This document shows positions 26,380 through 35,994 of a DNA stretch of 64,000 nucleotides, in pieces. The stretch lies in contig NZ_PAQR01000027.1 in the NCBI RefSeq assembly GCF_002709775.1, positions 22,545 to 86,544 of the forward strand, written 5' to 3'. The stretch's first letter is position 1. Each line of letters opens with the position of its first letter. The position numbers were made by a program, and so were the translations under genes. The notes below the pieces were generated by a model. The model searched no databases, had not been told where the DNA came from, and saw only the letters and a list, made by a program, of their open reading frames with translations. Source of the stretch: Thalassospira sp. Lineage in GTDB: Bacteria > Pseudomonadota > Alphaproteobacteria > Rhodospirillales > Thalassospiraceae.

Positions 26380-27069
26380 TTAGCGCGGTTTGGCGTCGCC
26401 CGGCCAGAAGTCATAGAACATGCGGATCTGGACCGAGCGCAGGGTGTCGGGCGGAAGGACATTCTGTCCGGTGCGCAGCAGCTTGTTCTGAAGGGCGGCG
26501 AAATAGCGATTGCCGGCCGGCTGGAACGGGCTGAAGGGTGGTTCCTTGACGAGTTCCTCGCCTTTTTCCTCGGCCTCGGCGGCGGCTTCGGCTTCAGCGG
26601 CCAGCTCTTCCTCGGTCTTGGGTGGCGGGGGCGGCAGAAGATCGGGACCGACATATTTAAAGCTGCGCTTGCCCGGTTCGCGGGTTTCATAGCGCTGTTC
26701 GGTATCGCGATACATCAGGCGCTGCAGATCGACCAGGAAGGCGTTGATGACCTTGGGCAGGCGTTGTTCGATCAGCCCGGCCGCCTGGCGCGAGGTTCCT
26801 TCAAGCCAGATGTTAAAGACAATCTGGCGAATAGCACCGCTTTTGCGCAAGACGATGGTCAAGGAGACCGGATCAGGTACAACAACTGTTTCGGGAATTT
26901 CGGGAACGGCCGGTTCTTCGGGTTCTTCGGTGTTGGCGTCATCTGCGGGCGGATCGCTGGCCCGGGCGGCCGGGGTTACCAATGCAAACATGGCAAGCAC
27001 CAGTGCCGTGATCAGCAGATGGCCGAAAAGTCGATGTCCGGTTCGATTTTGGATCGCACGTGACAACAT
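26380..27069 (-). CDS. Secreted or membrane-anchored protein of unknown function (weakly FliL-like)
   Basis: 229 residues. A hydrophobic N-terminal segment (GHLLITALVLAMFALVTPAARA, then SDPPADD) is a signal peptide with an AxA site. An acidic Pro/Glu linker (ANTEEPEEPAVPEIPE) leads to a folded part: VSLTIVLRKSGAIRQIVFNIWLEG and EQRLPKVINAFLVDLQRLM. A strand followed by helices and a terminal LRSVQIRMFYDFWPG recalls the layout of FliL-type domains, but this is only a resemblance. An Ala/Glu helix (EEELAAEAEAAAEAEEKGEE) lies in the middle. It follows yejF on the same strand by 84 bp; no flagellar genes are near. Confidence 0.7.
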   Translation of the reverse strand: MLSRAIQNRTGHRLFGHLLITALVLAMFALVTPAARASDPPADDANTEEPEEPAVPEIPETVVVPDPVSLTIVLRKSGAIRQIVFNIWLEGTSRQAAGLIEQRLPKVINAFLVDLQRLMYRDTEQRYETREPGKRSFKYVGPDLLPPPPPKTEEELAAEAEAAAEAEEKGEELVKEPPFSPFQPAGNRYFAALQNKLLRTGQNVLPPDTLRSVQIRMFYDFWPGDAKPR

Positions 27070-27153
27070 ATTTACCCTTAAACCTGACTTTACAGTCCTG
27101 TTTTTATTGCCTTTTCAGACGGGTTGCAACCGATCAGGCATCAGACTTCCGAC

Positions 27154-28788
27154 CTAGCTGGCAACAAATTCCGTTCCCGCCGCCCGAAGATCAAGGGCCG
27201 CTGCCAGCAGGGCCTTGGTGTAGGGCTGCGTCGGGTTGTCAAACACATCAGCCGCCGCGCCGCTTTCGACCAGCTTGCCACCCTGCATGACCATGACGCG
27301 ATGAGACACTGCACGCACAACGCGCAAATCATGACTGATGAACAAGTATGCCATTTTATGGCGCGCCTGCAAATCACGCAGCAATTCGACGATCTGCGCC
27401 TGTACCGACATATCAAGGGCAGAGGTCGGTTCATCCAGTACGATAAAGCGTGGTTTCAGGACCAATGCGCGGGCAATGGAAATGCGTTGACGCTGCCCGC
27501 CGGAGAATTCGTGCGGATAGCGGTCCATGGCATTTTGCGGCAGGTCGACCTCCGACAGGGCCTCGGCAATGCGGGACTCGCGTTCGGTCTTGGAAAGCGT
27601 TGGTTCGTGGATTTCAAGACCCTCGCCGACGATCTGGGCAATCGACATACGCGGGCTGAGGGATCCGAACGGATCTTGGAACACGACCTGCATGTCGCGG
27701 CGGAGCTTGCGCAAATCCGCCCCGGCAAAGCTACGGATATCCTGCCCGGCAAAGCGGATATCGCCGCTTGATTTCAAAAGCCGCAGAATCGCCATGGCAA
27801 GTGTGGTCTTGCCCGACCCACTTTCCCCGACAATGCCAAGGGTTTCACCCTGCTTGAGCGTCAGCGAAATCTGATCCACCGCATTGAGGTAATGATCAGG
27901 GCGGCCAAGGATGCCCTTGCGACCAATCGGGAACTGCACATGGATGTTGCTGGTTTCAAGCAGATCGCTTGCGTTTTCGGGCAAGGCAGGTGCTTCGCCA
28001 CTGGGTACGGCCGAGAGCAGCTTTTTGGTGTAGGCGTGCTTGGGCGCGTCAAAGAGCGCGTGGGCTTCGCCAGCTTCGACTATCTCGCCATCCTTCATCA
28101 CACAGACGGTCTGCGCCATTTTCTGAACGATCTGCAGATCATGGGTGATCAGCAGAAGCGCCATGCCGAGCTTGTCCTGCAGGTCCTTGAGCAGTTCGAG
28201 GATCTGCGCCTGAATGGTGACATCAAGGGCCGTTGTCGGCTCGTCGGCAATCAGCAATTCCGGTTCGTTGGCAAGCGCCATGGCGATCATCACACGCTGG
28301 CGCTGGCCGCCGGAAAGCTCATGCGGCAGGGCCTTGAGCCGGGAGGCCGGATCGGGAATGCCAACGAGTTCCAGTAGTTCCAGAATGCGCGCCCGTGCCT
28401 TGGACCCACGAAGGCCCTTGTGGAGCAACAGCACCTCGCCGATCTGCTTTTCGATATTGTGCAGCGGGTTCAGCGACGTCATCGGTTCCTGAAAGATCAT
28501 CGAGATCCGGTTGCCACGGATCTTGCGCAGCGGGCGTTCCTTGGCACCGACCATTTCCTGCCCGTCAAAGACGATGGAGCCCGACGGGTGGCTTGCGCGC
28601 GGATAGGGCAGCAATTGCAGGATCGAAAGGGCCGTGACCGATTTGCCGGAGCCACTTTCACCGACAAGCGCCATCGTCTGGCCGCGCTTAAGGCTAAAGG
28701 ACACGTCCTTGACCGCCGTTACATCGGCGAATTTGACCGAGAGGTCCTTGATCGTCAGGAGCGGTTGAATTTCTGTCGAGCATGTCAT
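27154..28788 (-). CDS. yejF: Dipeptide/oligopeptide-type ABC transporter, double ATPase YejF
   Basis: 544 residues with two ABC ATPase domains in one chain. First: GESGSGKS (Walker A), LSGGQRQR (signature), LLIADEPTTALD (Walker B). Second: GESGSGKT, FSGGQRQRISIARAL, IVLDEPTSALD. It powers the YejABEF importer (microcin C-type and other peptides in relatives) from the cytoplasmic side. TAGGAGACGG, overlapping the stop of yejE, is the ribosome site. Confidence 0.93.
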   Translation of the reverse strand: MTCSTEIQPLLTIKDLSVKFADVTAVKDVSFSLKRGQTMALVGESGSGKSVTALSILQLLPYPRASHPSGSIVFDGQEMVGAKERPLRKIRGNRISMIFQEPMTSLNPLHNIEKQIGEVLLLHKGLRGSKARARILELLELVGIPDPASRLKALPHELSGGQRQRVMIAMALANEPELLIADEPTTALDVTIQAQILELLKDLQDKLGMALLLITHDLQIVQKMAQTVCVMKDGEIVEAGEAHALFDAPKHAYTKKLLSAVPSGEAPALPENASDLLETSNIHVQFPIGRKGILGRPDHYLNAVDQISLTLKQGETLGIVGESGSGKTTLAMAILRLLKSSGDIRFAGQDIRSFAGADLRKLRRDMQVVFQDPFGSLSPRMSIAQIVGEGLEIHEPTLSKTERESRIAEALSEVDLPQNAMDRYPHEFSGGQRQRISIARALVLKPRFIVLDEPTSALDMSVQAQIVELLRDLQARHKMAYLFISHDLRVVRAVSHRVMVMQGGKLVESGAAADVFDNPTQPYTKALLAAALDLRAAGTEFVAS

Positions 28789-28797
28789 TTCCGTCTC

Positions 28798-29829
28798 CTA
28801 AAACGTCTTGCGCGGATCGAACGCATCGCGCACCGCCTCGCCGATAAAGATCAGAAGGCTGAGCATCACCGCAATGGCAAAGAAGGCCGTCAGACCAAGC
28901 CAGGGAGCCTGCAGGTTATTCTTGCCCTGCGAGAGCAATTCACCAAGCGACGGCGAGCCGGGCGGCATGCCAAGCGACAGGAAGTCGAGCGAGGTGAGGG
29001 CGACAATCGATCCATTCAGCACAAACGGCAGGAAGGTGATGGTTGCGACCATCGCATTGGGCAGAACATGGCGATACATGATCCGGTAATCGGTCATGCC
29101 AAGTGCACGCGCAGCCCGGACATATTCAAAGTTACGCGCACGCAGGAATTCGGCACGGACAAGACCGGTCAAACTCATCCAGCTAAACAGAACAAGGATG
29201 AATAAAAGCGTCCAGAAACCCGGCGCAAACAGGCTTGCGAGAATGATCAGGATGAAGAGTTGCGGCAAACCCGACCAGATTTCGATCACACGCTGGAAGC
29301 CCAGATCGACCCAACCGCCGAAATAGCCCTGCACGGCCCCGGCGGCAATACCGATCACGGAACTGACCGCGGTCAGTGCCAGACCAAACAGGATCGAAAT
29401 CCGGAAGCCATAGATCAGGCGCGCAAGAACATCGCGGCCCAATTCATCGGTGCCCAGCAAATGGCGCATGGAGGGCGGGGCTGGTTGTGGTTCGCGCATT
29501 TCGAAATCGATGGTGTCATAGGAAAACGGAATGACGGGCCAGATGGCAAAACCGTTTTCGGCAATCTTGTCCTGAATATAGGGATCATAGAAATCGGTCT
29601 CGACGTCAAAATCGCCGCCATAGGCCGTTTCGGGATGGTCGGACAGGATCGGGATATACCAGTCATCGCCATATTTGACGAAGATCGGTTTGTCATTGGC
29701 GACCAGTTCGGCCACCAGACAAATGACAAACAGGATGGCAAAGATCACAAGCGACCAATAGCCGCGCTTGTTGGCCTTGAAGTTTGACAGACGCCGACGG
29801 TTAAGCGGAGAGAGAACAGCATTAAACAT
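28798..29829 (-). CDS. yejE: Oligopeptide ABC transporter permease YejE
   Basis: 343 residues from the ATG at 29829 (a TTG at 29835 is in frame). The N-terminal OppC-type helix follows SNFKANKRGYWSLVIFAILF. A periplasmic insert (WYIPILSDHPETAYGGDFDVETDF) is typical of YejE. The BPD_transp_1 domain includes HLLGTDELGRDVLARLIYGFRIS and the ATPase-coupling EAA loop EYVRAARALGMTDYRIMYRHVLPNA. It begins next to the end of yejB. Confidence 0.93.
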   Translation of the reverse strand: MFNAVLSPLNRRRLSNFKANKRGYWSLVIFAILFVICLVAELVANDKPIFVKYGDDWYIPILSDHPETAYGGDFDVETDFYDPYIQDKIAENGFAIWPVIPFSYDTIDFEMREPQPAPPSMRHLLGTDELGRDVLARLIYGFRISILFGLALTAVSSVIGIAAGAVQGYFGGWVDLGFQRVIEIWSGLPQLFILIILASLFAPGFWTLLFILVLFSWMSLTGLVRAEFLRARNFEYVRAARALGMTDYRIMYRHVLPNAMVATITFLPFVLNGSIVALTSLDFLSLGMPPGSPSLGELLSQGKNNLQAPWLGLTAFFAIAVMLSLLIFIGEAVRDAFDPRKTF

Positions 29830-29831
29830 GA

Positions 29832-30959
29832 TCAATTCCCCCGCCCTTCAAAGTCGATCCGCGGATCAACAAAGTGATAACTGAGGTCACTGATCAGGTT
29901 CATGATCAGACCAAACAGCGTGAAGAAATAAAGGGTGGCAAACATCACCGGATAATCACGCGTCATCACCGCGTTAAAGCCAAGCAGGCCAAGACCATCG
30001 AGTGAGAAGATCACCTCGATCAGAACCGACCCGGTAAAGAGCATACCGACCAAGGCACTGGGGAAACCGGCAATGATCAGAAGCATGGCGTTGCGGAAAA
30101 CATGGCCATAAAGCACACGCTTTTCACTCAGCCCCTTGGCGCGTGCGGTCACGACATACTGCTTGTTGATCTCATCCAAAAACGAGTTCTTGGTCAGCAT
30201 GGTAAGGGTCGCAAAACCCGAAATCGTAAGCGCTATGATCGGCAGGGCAAGATGCCAGAAATAATCAACAATCTTGCCCCAAAGCGATAGCTGTTCCCAG
30301 TTGGATGATGTCAGCCCGCGTAACGGGAACCAATCGAGATAAGCCCCGCCGGCAAACAGCACGATCAGCATGACGGCAAACAGGAAGCCCGGAATGGCAA
30401 AGCCGACAATGATAGCAGCAGACGACCAGATATCGAAGTTCGAGCCATCACGCACCGCCTTGGTAATGCCTAGCGGGATCGAGATGATGTAAATGATCAG
30501 CGTCGACCATATCCCCAGCGAGATCGAGACCGGCATTTTATCAAGCACCAGATCGACCACGTCGCGATCCTGGAAGTAGCTTTGGCCGAAATCGAACGTC
30601 AGATAGTTCTTCATCATCATCCAGAAGCGTTCGTGTGCCGGCTTATCAAAGCCGAACTGCACTTCGAGCTGTTTGATGACTTCGGGATCAAGCCCCTGCG
30701 CCCCGCGATAGTTCGATGTCGATGAGAAGTTATTGCCCGAGGCAGAAGATGCGGCAGAACCGCCCCCACCGCCCGATCCGCTTTCAGCCCCCTGATTGGT
30801 GACACGCGCGGTCGCGGAAACATCTGTGCCCTGAAGCTGGGCAATGACTTGTTCGACCGGGCCGCCCGGGGCGAATTGAATGATCACAAAGTTCAGCAAC
30901 ATGATGCCAAACAGCGTGACCGGGATCAGAAGCAAACGCCGAAGGATATAATTCAGCAT
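29832..30959 (-). CDS. yejB: Oligopeptide ABC transporter permease YejB
   Basis: 375 residues. Opens [20 protein letters not shown], the first helix of OppB-type permeases, then PGGPVEQ. A Gly/Ser-rich run (about residues 60-82, [20 protein letters not shown]) is inserted before the conserved [12 protein letters not shown]; this kind of linker occurs in YejB. The coupling loop is [26 protein letters not shown]. Start is directly after the yejA stop. Confidence 0.93.
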   Translation of the reverse strand: MLNYILRRLLLIPVTLFGIMLLNFVIIQFAPGGPVEQVIAQLQGTDVSATARVTNQGAESGSGGGGGSAASSASGNNFSSTSNYRGAQGLDPEVIKQLEVQFGFDKPAHERFWMMMKNYLTFDFGQSYFQDRDVVDLVLDKMPVSISLGIWSTLIIYIISIPLGITKAVRDGSNFDIWSSAAIIVGFAIPGFLFAVMLIVLFAGGAYLDWFPLRGLTSSNWEQLSLWGKIVDYFWHLALPIIALTISGFATLTMLTKNSFLDEINKQYVVTARAKGLSEKRVLYGHVFRNAMLLIIAGFPSALVGMLFTGSVLIEVIFSLDGLGLLGFNAVMTRDYPVMFATLYFFTLFGLIMNLISDLSYHFVDPRIDFEGRGN

Positions 30960-30962
30960 GGC

Positions 30963-32915
30963 CTAGTTGCCCCCCATCTGCAGTTTGGCGGCCTTGTCCG
31001 GATCCATCCACCAGCGCATGATCGACATGCCCTTGAGCGGAACCGTGTCCGGGCGGCCAAAGATGTTCCACCAGACCATGCGATCCCCACCGAGATACCA
31101 TTGCGGAATAACGTAATCGCCCCACAGCAGCACACGATCAAGTGCACGGGTGGATGCGACCAGTTCTTCCCAGCTGTCGGCAGATGCGACATTTTCGATC
31201 ATGGCATCAACCACCGGATTCTTGATGCCGGCAAAGTTGCGCGAACCGGGTTGATCGGCGGCTTCCGAGCTCCAGAACACGCGCTGTTCATTGCCCGGGG
31301 TCAGCGATTGCGTCCACCAGAAGGTGGTGACTTCGAAATCGAAGGCCTGAATACGGTTGACCCACTGACCGGTATCGATCAGGCGAATGTCCATATCAAT
31401 GCCAAGCTGCTTGAGCCGGGATTTGACCACCAGCGCGATCTTTTCCAGACCGGGTTGGCGAATGATCAGCTCAAATCGGAAGGGCTGACCGGTTTCCTTA
31501 TTGACCAGAATCTTGTCGCGCACTTCCCAGCCCGCCTCGTTCAGAAGCGTCATCGATTCACGCAAGGCATCGCGCCGCCCGTTGGGGGCATCGAAGTTCG
31601 GAAGTTTGTAGGGTTCGGTAAACAGCCGTTCAGGCAACTGATCGCGATAGGGTTCCAGCAAAGCCAGTTCAGCGCCGGTCGGCACACCGGTTGCGGCCAG
31701 TTCGGAGTTGGCAAAGAAGCTGTCGGTGCGGCTGTAGGCACCATAGAACATCGCGCGGTTCAGCCATTGGAAATCAAGACCATATTGCAAGGCACGGCGC
31801 ACGCGCCGGTCCGCAAACAGCGGATTGCGCACATTCAGGACATAGGCCTGCATGCCACTTGGCAAATGATCGGGCATGAATTCCTTTTGAATGTCACCAC
31901 GCTGAACCGCCGGGGTGTCATAGGCGGTGTTCCAGTCACGCGATGAATGTTCAGACCGGATCATGTATTCGCCCGCGAGGAACGCCTGACGCTGGACCTC
32001 CATATCCAGATAGGTGTCGTAATGGACGGTATCGAAGTTGTTCTGCCCGCGATTGACCGGGAAGTCTTCGGCCCAGTAATCCTTGACCCGTTCATAGGTA
32101 ATGCTTCGGCCGGCCTCGATACTGGCAATGCGATACGCGCCACTGCCGACCGGGATTTCAAAGGTGGTTTTGGAGAAGTCCTTACCTTCCCAGAACTTCT
32201 TGGGCATGATCGAAATGCCGGCCACGGTCATCGGGGTTTCGCGGTTATTGCCTGGCTTGAAGGTGAATTTGACGGTGAGTTCGTCGATGACTTCAGCACC
32301 TTCGACCTGCGAGAAGACCTGGCGATAGACCGGGCTGCCCTTGTTGATCAGGATTTCATAGGAAAACACGACGTCGTCGGCGGTGATTTCGCTGCCATCC
32401 TGGAAACGCGCACGCGGATCGAGATGGAAGATGGCAAAGGACCGGTCTTCGGGGACTTCGATCGAATGCGCAATCAGACCATACATCGCATAGGGTTCAT
32501 CGGCGCTGGCAACCATCAGGCTGTCATAGATCAGGCCTAGGCCCGAGGCCGGGTTGCCCTTGAGCGTGAAGGGGTTGAGCGTATCAAAGGCAACGATCGA
32601 GGATTGCACCAGCCTGCCGCCCTTGGGCGCATCGGGGTTCACGTAATCAAAATGATGGAAGTCCGGGCCGTATTTCAGATCGCCATAAAGCGAAATGCCA
32701 TGGGATCGGGTGGTCAGCGGGGCGAGATCGGCCTCATCCACCGGGACAGTCGGTGCCGGGTTAATCACCGGTGTTTCGCCGCCTTGCGCGTTCGCGGGAT
32801 TTATCGGCACCATGGCCGTAGACAGGGTGAGTGCACCGGCAAACAGGATGGATGTCATGGTCATGGCCAGACGTTCCCTGCCCGGCATTTTCATGCTGGC
32901 TGCATACGAAATCAT
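30963..32915 (-). CDS. yejA: Periplasmic oligopeptide-binding protein YejA (SBP_bac_5)
   Basis: 650 residues, first gene of the yej operon. Signal peptide: PGRERLAMTMTSILFAGALT through INPANAQG. The mature chain has the SBP family 5 pattern, e.g. HGISLYGDLKYGPDFHHFDYVNPDAPKGG, which is characteristic of YejA, DDVVFSYEILI, and RRVRRALQYGLDFQWLNRAMFYG. Several in-frame ATGs (32915, 32894, 32864) precede the hydrophobic stretch. The best-spaced ribosome site (AGGGA) is before the ATG at about 32864. Confidence 0.92.
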   Translation of the reverse strand: MISYAASMKMPGRERLAMTMTSILFAGALTLSTAMVPINPANAQGGETPVINPAPTVPVDEADLAPLTTRSHGISLYGDLKYGPDFHHFDYVNPDAPKGGRLVQSSIVAFDTLNPFTLKGNPASGLGLIYDSLMVASADEPYAMYGLIAHSIEVPEDRSFAIFHLDPRARFQDGSEITADDVVFSYEILINKGSPVYRQVFSQVEGAEVIDELTVKFTFKPGNNRETPMTVAGISIMPKKFWEGKDFSKTTFEIPVGSGAYRIASIEAGRSITYERVKDYWAEDFPVNRGQNNFDTVHYDTYLDMEVQRQAFLAGEYMIRSEHSSRDWNTAYDTPAVQRGDIQKEFMPDHLPSGMQAYVLNVRNPLFADRRVRRALQYGLDFQWLNRAMFYGAYSRTDSFFANSELAATGVPTGAELALLEPYRDQLPERLFTEPYKLPNFDAPNGRRDALRESMTLLNEAGWEVRDKILVNKETGQPFRFELIIRQPGLEKIALVVKSRLKQLGIDMDIRLIDTGQWVNRIQAFDFEVTTFWWTQSLTPGNEQRVFWSSEAADQPGSRNFAGIKNPVVDAMIENVASADSWEELVASTRALDRVLLWGDYVIPQWYLGGDRMVWWNIFGRPDTVPLKGMSIMRWWMDPDKAAKLQMGGN

Positions 32916-33089
32916 GTGATTGTCGTCTTCCCCTGATGCAAGCTGATCACTGCTTCATTATGTGGACTTAATCTGTGCGGTGCAATCGGTGGTCCGCAAG
33001 CAGTTGGGCCTGCGATGATGCCCCTGTGAATATCACCACACTAGAAGTATCTGATAGTCACTACTAAATCGTTCAATTTCAAGGCACCA

Positions 33090-34025
33090 TCACGTGACTT
33101 TGCCGTAGGACGAGTCTTTTTGGTTCAGTTTTCGCCGGGAGGTTTCAAGCTTGATCTCGGCCATCAACCAATCGCGAAATGCCTTGACCTTTCGGCGCTC
33201 CAGACGGCCGCGCGGATAGACCAGCGAATAGGCATAGGGACTGTCGACCGGCAGATCAAACGGCACCGTCAAACGGTTAGTCACAACATATTCCCCGATC
33301 ATCGCCGGATCGGAAATCACCACGCCAAAGCCGCTTGCCGCGGCCTCCATCGCCATATCGAGGGTGGCAAATACCGGCCCCTTGGTGCCATCGACGCCCT
33401 GAATGCCCGTACCTTCAAGCCAGATGCGCCAGTCTTCACGTTGGGCCGAGCAATGCAGAAGCGTAACACCCGCGAGGTCTTCGGGGGTTTTGAGTTGCTT
33501 GGCAAGGCTTGGGTGACACACCGGCAGCAGGCGTTCCCCGGTCAGGAATTCATGGACGAGCTGTTCGTTCGCGTGATCGGCAAAGCGGATGGCGATATCG
33601 ACCTCGTTAAAATCGACCGAGGCCAGATCATCGTTATAGGTGCCCAGCTGGACCTGAAAATCGGGATATTCCATCTGAAAGCGGCCAAGCCGTGGCACGA
33701 TCCAGCGCATGGAAAATGTCAGCGGGGCGGACACAGACAGCAAGGTGTCATCTGCACGATCCTCGACCTTGGCCACCGCATCTTCGATGGCATCAAAGGC
33801 GGGTGTCAGGGATTCCAACAGGTTCTGACCCGCACGGGTCAACCGCAGGCTTCTGTGGTGGCGCTCAAACAGCTGACGACCGAGCACCTCTTCGAGATGC
33901 TGCACCTGTCGACTGACAGCCCCTTGGGTCACGTTAAGCTCATGTGACGCTTTGGTGAAACTTTCGAGTCTTCCGGCTACTTCAAAGGCCCGAAGCGCAT
34001 TTAGCGGCAATGGACGGCGTTTCAT
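33090..34025 (-). CDS. LysR-family regulator, GcvA-like
   Basis: About 311 residues (a GTG start adds three). The HTH is PLPLNALRAFEVAGRLESFTKASHELNVTQGAVSRQVQHLEEVLG, with the opening LNALRAFEVA and helix TQGAVSRQVQHLE typical of the GcvA/AmpR group. The effector domain has VSAPLTFSMRWIVPRLGRF and VDIAIRFAD. The DUF1127 gene is divergent 150 bp away and may be a target. Relatives act on genes for glycine cleavage, beta-lactamase or stress proteins, so the role here is open. Confidence 0.92.
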   Translation of the reverse strand: MKRRPLPLNALRAFEVAGRLESFTKASHELNVTQGAVSRQVQHLEEVLGRQLFERHHRSLRLTRAGQNLLESLTPAFDAIEDAVAKVEDRADDTLLSVSAPLTFSMRWIVPRLGRFQMEYPDFQVQLGTYNDDLASVDFNEVDIAIRFADHANEQLVHEFLTGERLLPVCHPSLAKQLKTPEDLAGVTLLHCSAQREDWRIWLEGTGIQGVDGTKGPVFATLDMAMEAAASGFGVVISDPAMIGEYVVTNRLTVPFDLPVDSPYAYSLVYPRGRLERRKVKAFRDWLMAEIKLETSRRKLNQKDSSYGKVT

Positions 34026-34181
34026 GACAGACACTTTGCATGAGTTTTAGTCATGCAATGATGACAAAAGGTGGTTTGAGCGCAAGCATTTTTTCCGGTA
34101 ACCCTGAGTTTAACACAGAGATTATCGATGCAGGGCCGCTGAATTGTTGAGAGCAGGCCTAGTTTTAAAAGGATTAGAGCA

Positions 34182-34391
34182 ATGGTTGCTATCACCAAAG
34201 AAGTTGGCGCATTCACCGCCACCCATCGTCATCACAATGCCACCAGCCTGCTGGAGCTGCCGCGTACCTGGGTCAAACGTTACGACCTGCGTCAGAAGCT
34301 GGCCGACATGGACGCACACATGCTGCGCGATATCGGCTGGACCGTCTATGACGCGAAACGCGAAGCGGCCAAGCCGTTCTGGAAAGCTTAA
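34182..34391 (+). CDS. DUF1127-domain small protein
   Basis: 69 residues, AGGATTAG upstream. The DUF1127 core is WVKRYDLRQKLADMDAHMLRDIGWTVYDAKREAAKPFW, with the ARG-rich start replaced by a longer leader (MVAITKEVGAFTATHRHHNA). In alphaproteobacteria, such small Arg-rich proteins affect phosphate, motility or RNA turnover, and are often strongly expressed. It is divergent from a LysR gene. Confidence 0.9.
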   Translation: MVAITKEVGAFTATHRHHNATSLLELPRTWVKRYDLRQKLADMDAHMLRDIGWTVYDAKREAAKPFWKA

Positions 34392-34426
34392 CCCGCGCGC
34401 AAGCGCATTATACCGAGTATTTTGTC

Positions 34427-34528
34427 ATGCAGAACAATGTATCCCCGCTGCACAGCGCAATTACTTTCCCGCTCCAGGTTCTGATTGAAGCCCTGATGGA
34501 CGCGTGGAAAGGCCTTAGCCTTAAATAA
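34427..34528 (+). CDS. Possible 33-residue small protein
   Basis: ATG to TAA, starting MQNNVSPLHSAITFPLQVLI and ending MDAWKGLSLK. It looks amphipathic, lies 35 bp after the DUF1127 gene and before its terminator, so it would share that transcript. The ribosome site is poor (GAG at 34415). It may instead be 3' UTR. Confidence 0.35.
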   Translation: MQNNVSPLHSAITFPLQVLIEALMDAWKGLSLK

Positions 34529-34590
34529 GGCTTTGCACCCAAGATCCCTGAACGCAATTCCAGCCTCCCCCCGTTGGAAAGTGCGTATAT

Positions 34591-34627
34591 AAATGCCGGT
34601 CACAATCCCCTTGTGACCGGCATTTTT
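34591..34627 (+). terminator. Rho-independent terminator after the DUF1127 gene
   Basis: AAATGCCGGTCACAA (34591-34605), TCCCC loop, TTGTGACCGGCATTT (34611-34625), then further Ts. The 15-bp perfect stem lies between convergent genes and could also serve the methyltransferase gene on the other strand. Confidence 0.92.
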
Positions 34628-34648
34628 TTTAATGGCCTTGGCGATACG

Positions 34649-35917
34649 CTACTTCTTCTCGGGATAGCGCAGATACATCAGGTTTGCCGCGTTCAGCACC
34701 GAATACATCACCGCGAACTGGGCGTTGAACTCGAACTTTTCGGGCTTCGGATCAAACATGTCATAGATCTCGCTAATCGAGCGTTTGCCATCAATACGTG
34801 ACAGGATCGCGGGCGATGCCGAGGGCATGGTGCGCGTCACGGCAAGGCCTGTGAAGGTGATCTTGATATTGCCGGTCTTGGCAACCGAACGCGCCAAGGT
34901 TGCCCCTTCTATACGAGTGAAGGTCGGAATCAATTCAGGCGACGGGACCGGTGGTTTGACCTTGTTCTTGGCTTTAACGACATAAAAAATGTGCTTGGTG
35001 ATGTTGCCCGCCATCAGCTCTGCCAGGGCAGCGCGATCGCGAAACGGCACATGAACCGCCTTATCAAGCACATCATGGCGCGAACAATAGGTGGTCGGAT
35101 CATAGCGCATGGGTTCGATAAAGTTCTGCAGGCGCAGACCAGCGCCCTCGACAAAATCAAAGACTTGATCGACGCGATAGGCGCGGTCCTGCTGATGCAG
35201 AAGAAGGTCATAGAACCCGGCATCGCCCCCATGGATGTGATCGCCGACAAACGGGTTGCGTTTGAGCCAGTTGGTGCCTGGAAGCGAATTGAACAGTGCC
35301 TTGCCGAAATGAAGGCGCTTGGCCCCGCCGGCCTCGGCATTAAGGCGCTCCATCATTTCCTGCATGTGATAGACGCCCTGACGGCCCAACTCGCCATAGA
35401 CCATCAGCCCCATGCCGCCATTGGGTTTGAGCGCATCGGTCAGTGCCTTGAGCCCGGCATCGGGATCGGGCAGGTGATGGAGCACACCGCAGCAATCAAT
35501 ATAGTCAAACGGGCCGTATTCTGCGGCCAGATCAACAAAAGATCCGGTGACAAAGGTGACGTTCTTTTCAAGATTGCGGCGCTTGATGCGGGCTTCGGCA
35601 ATGGCGCGCGAGCTTTCGGACAGATCAATATAGACGATCTCGGCCTTGGCTTTGCGGTCACGCGCCTGCTGGGCCAGCATGACCAGCGCATCGCCGGTGC
35701 CGCCACCCGCGACAAGGATTTTGATTTTGCCTTTCGCCGATGGATCGCGCCCGCCAAAGACAAAATGAACGACCTCGTCCCAGTTGCCCGGCGATCCGGT
35801 AATCAGGCGTTTGTCCTCATCCTCCGGATTGCGGTCCGGATAGGGATAGGTTTCATATTGATCACGGGTCTTTTCAGAAGACTGGACGTGATCGGGCCTG
35901 TTTTTGTCGTCGGGCAT
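34649..35917 (-). CDS. SAM-dependent methyltransferase with C-terminal extra domain
   Basis: 422 residues. Residues 1-60 carry QYETYPYPDRNPEDED, a motif seen in a group of bacterial class I methyltransferases. Motif I is ILVAGGGTGDALVML, motif II region VYIDLSESSRAIAEA, then YIDCCGVLHHLPDPDAGLKAL. After about residue 240 comes a domain ending SRIDGKRSISEIYDMFDPKP, resembling a winged or PqqD-like helix. It methylates an unknown acceptor. Ribosome site weak. Confidence 0.85.
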   Translation of the reverse strand: MPDDKNRPDHVQSSEKTRDQYETYPYPDRNPEDEDKRLITGSPGNWDEVVHFVFGGRDPSAKGKIKILVAGGGTGDALVMLAQQARDRKAKAEIVYIDLSESSRAIAEARIKRRNLEKNVTFVTGSFVDLAAEYGPFDYIDCCGVLHHLPDPDAGLKALTDALKPNGGMGLMVYGELGRQGVYHMQEMMERLNAEAGGAKRLHFGKALFNSLPGTNWLKRNPFVGDHIHGGDAGFYDLLLHQQDRAYRVDQVFDFVEGAGLRLQNFIEPMRYDPTTYCSRHDVLDKAVHVPFRDRAALAELMAGNITKHIFYVVKAKNKVKPPVPSPELIPTFTRIEGATLARSVAKTGNIKITFTGLAVTRTMPSASPAILSRIDGKRSISEIYDMFDPKPEKFEFNAQFAVMYSVLNAANLMYLRYPEKK

Positions 35918-35994
35918 TGCGGCGAAATCCGGCAGAGAAGTGGTTGGGACGGCAACATCCTATACCACTAGATTAATTATGGAAATCCGGCAGT

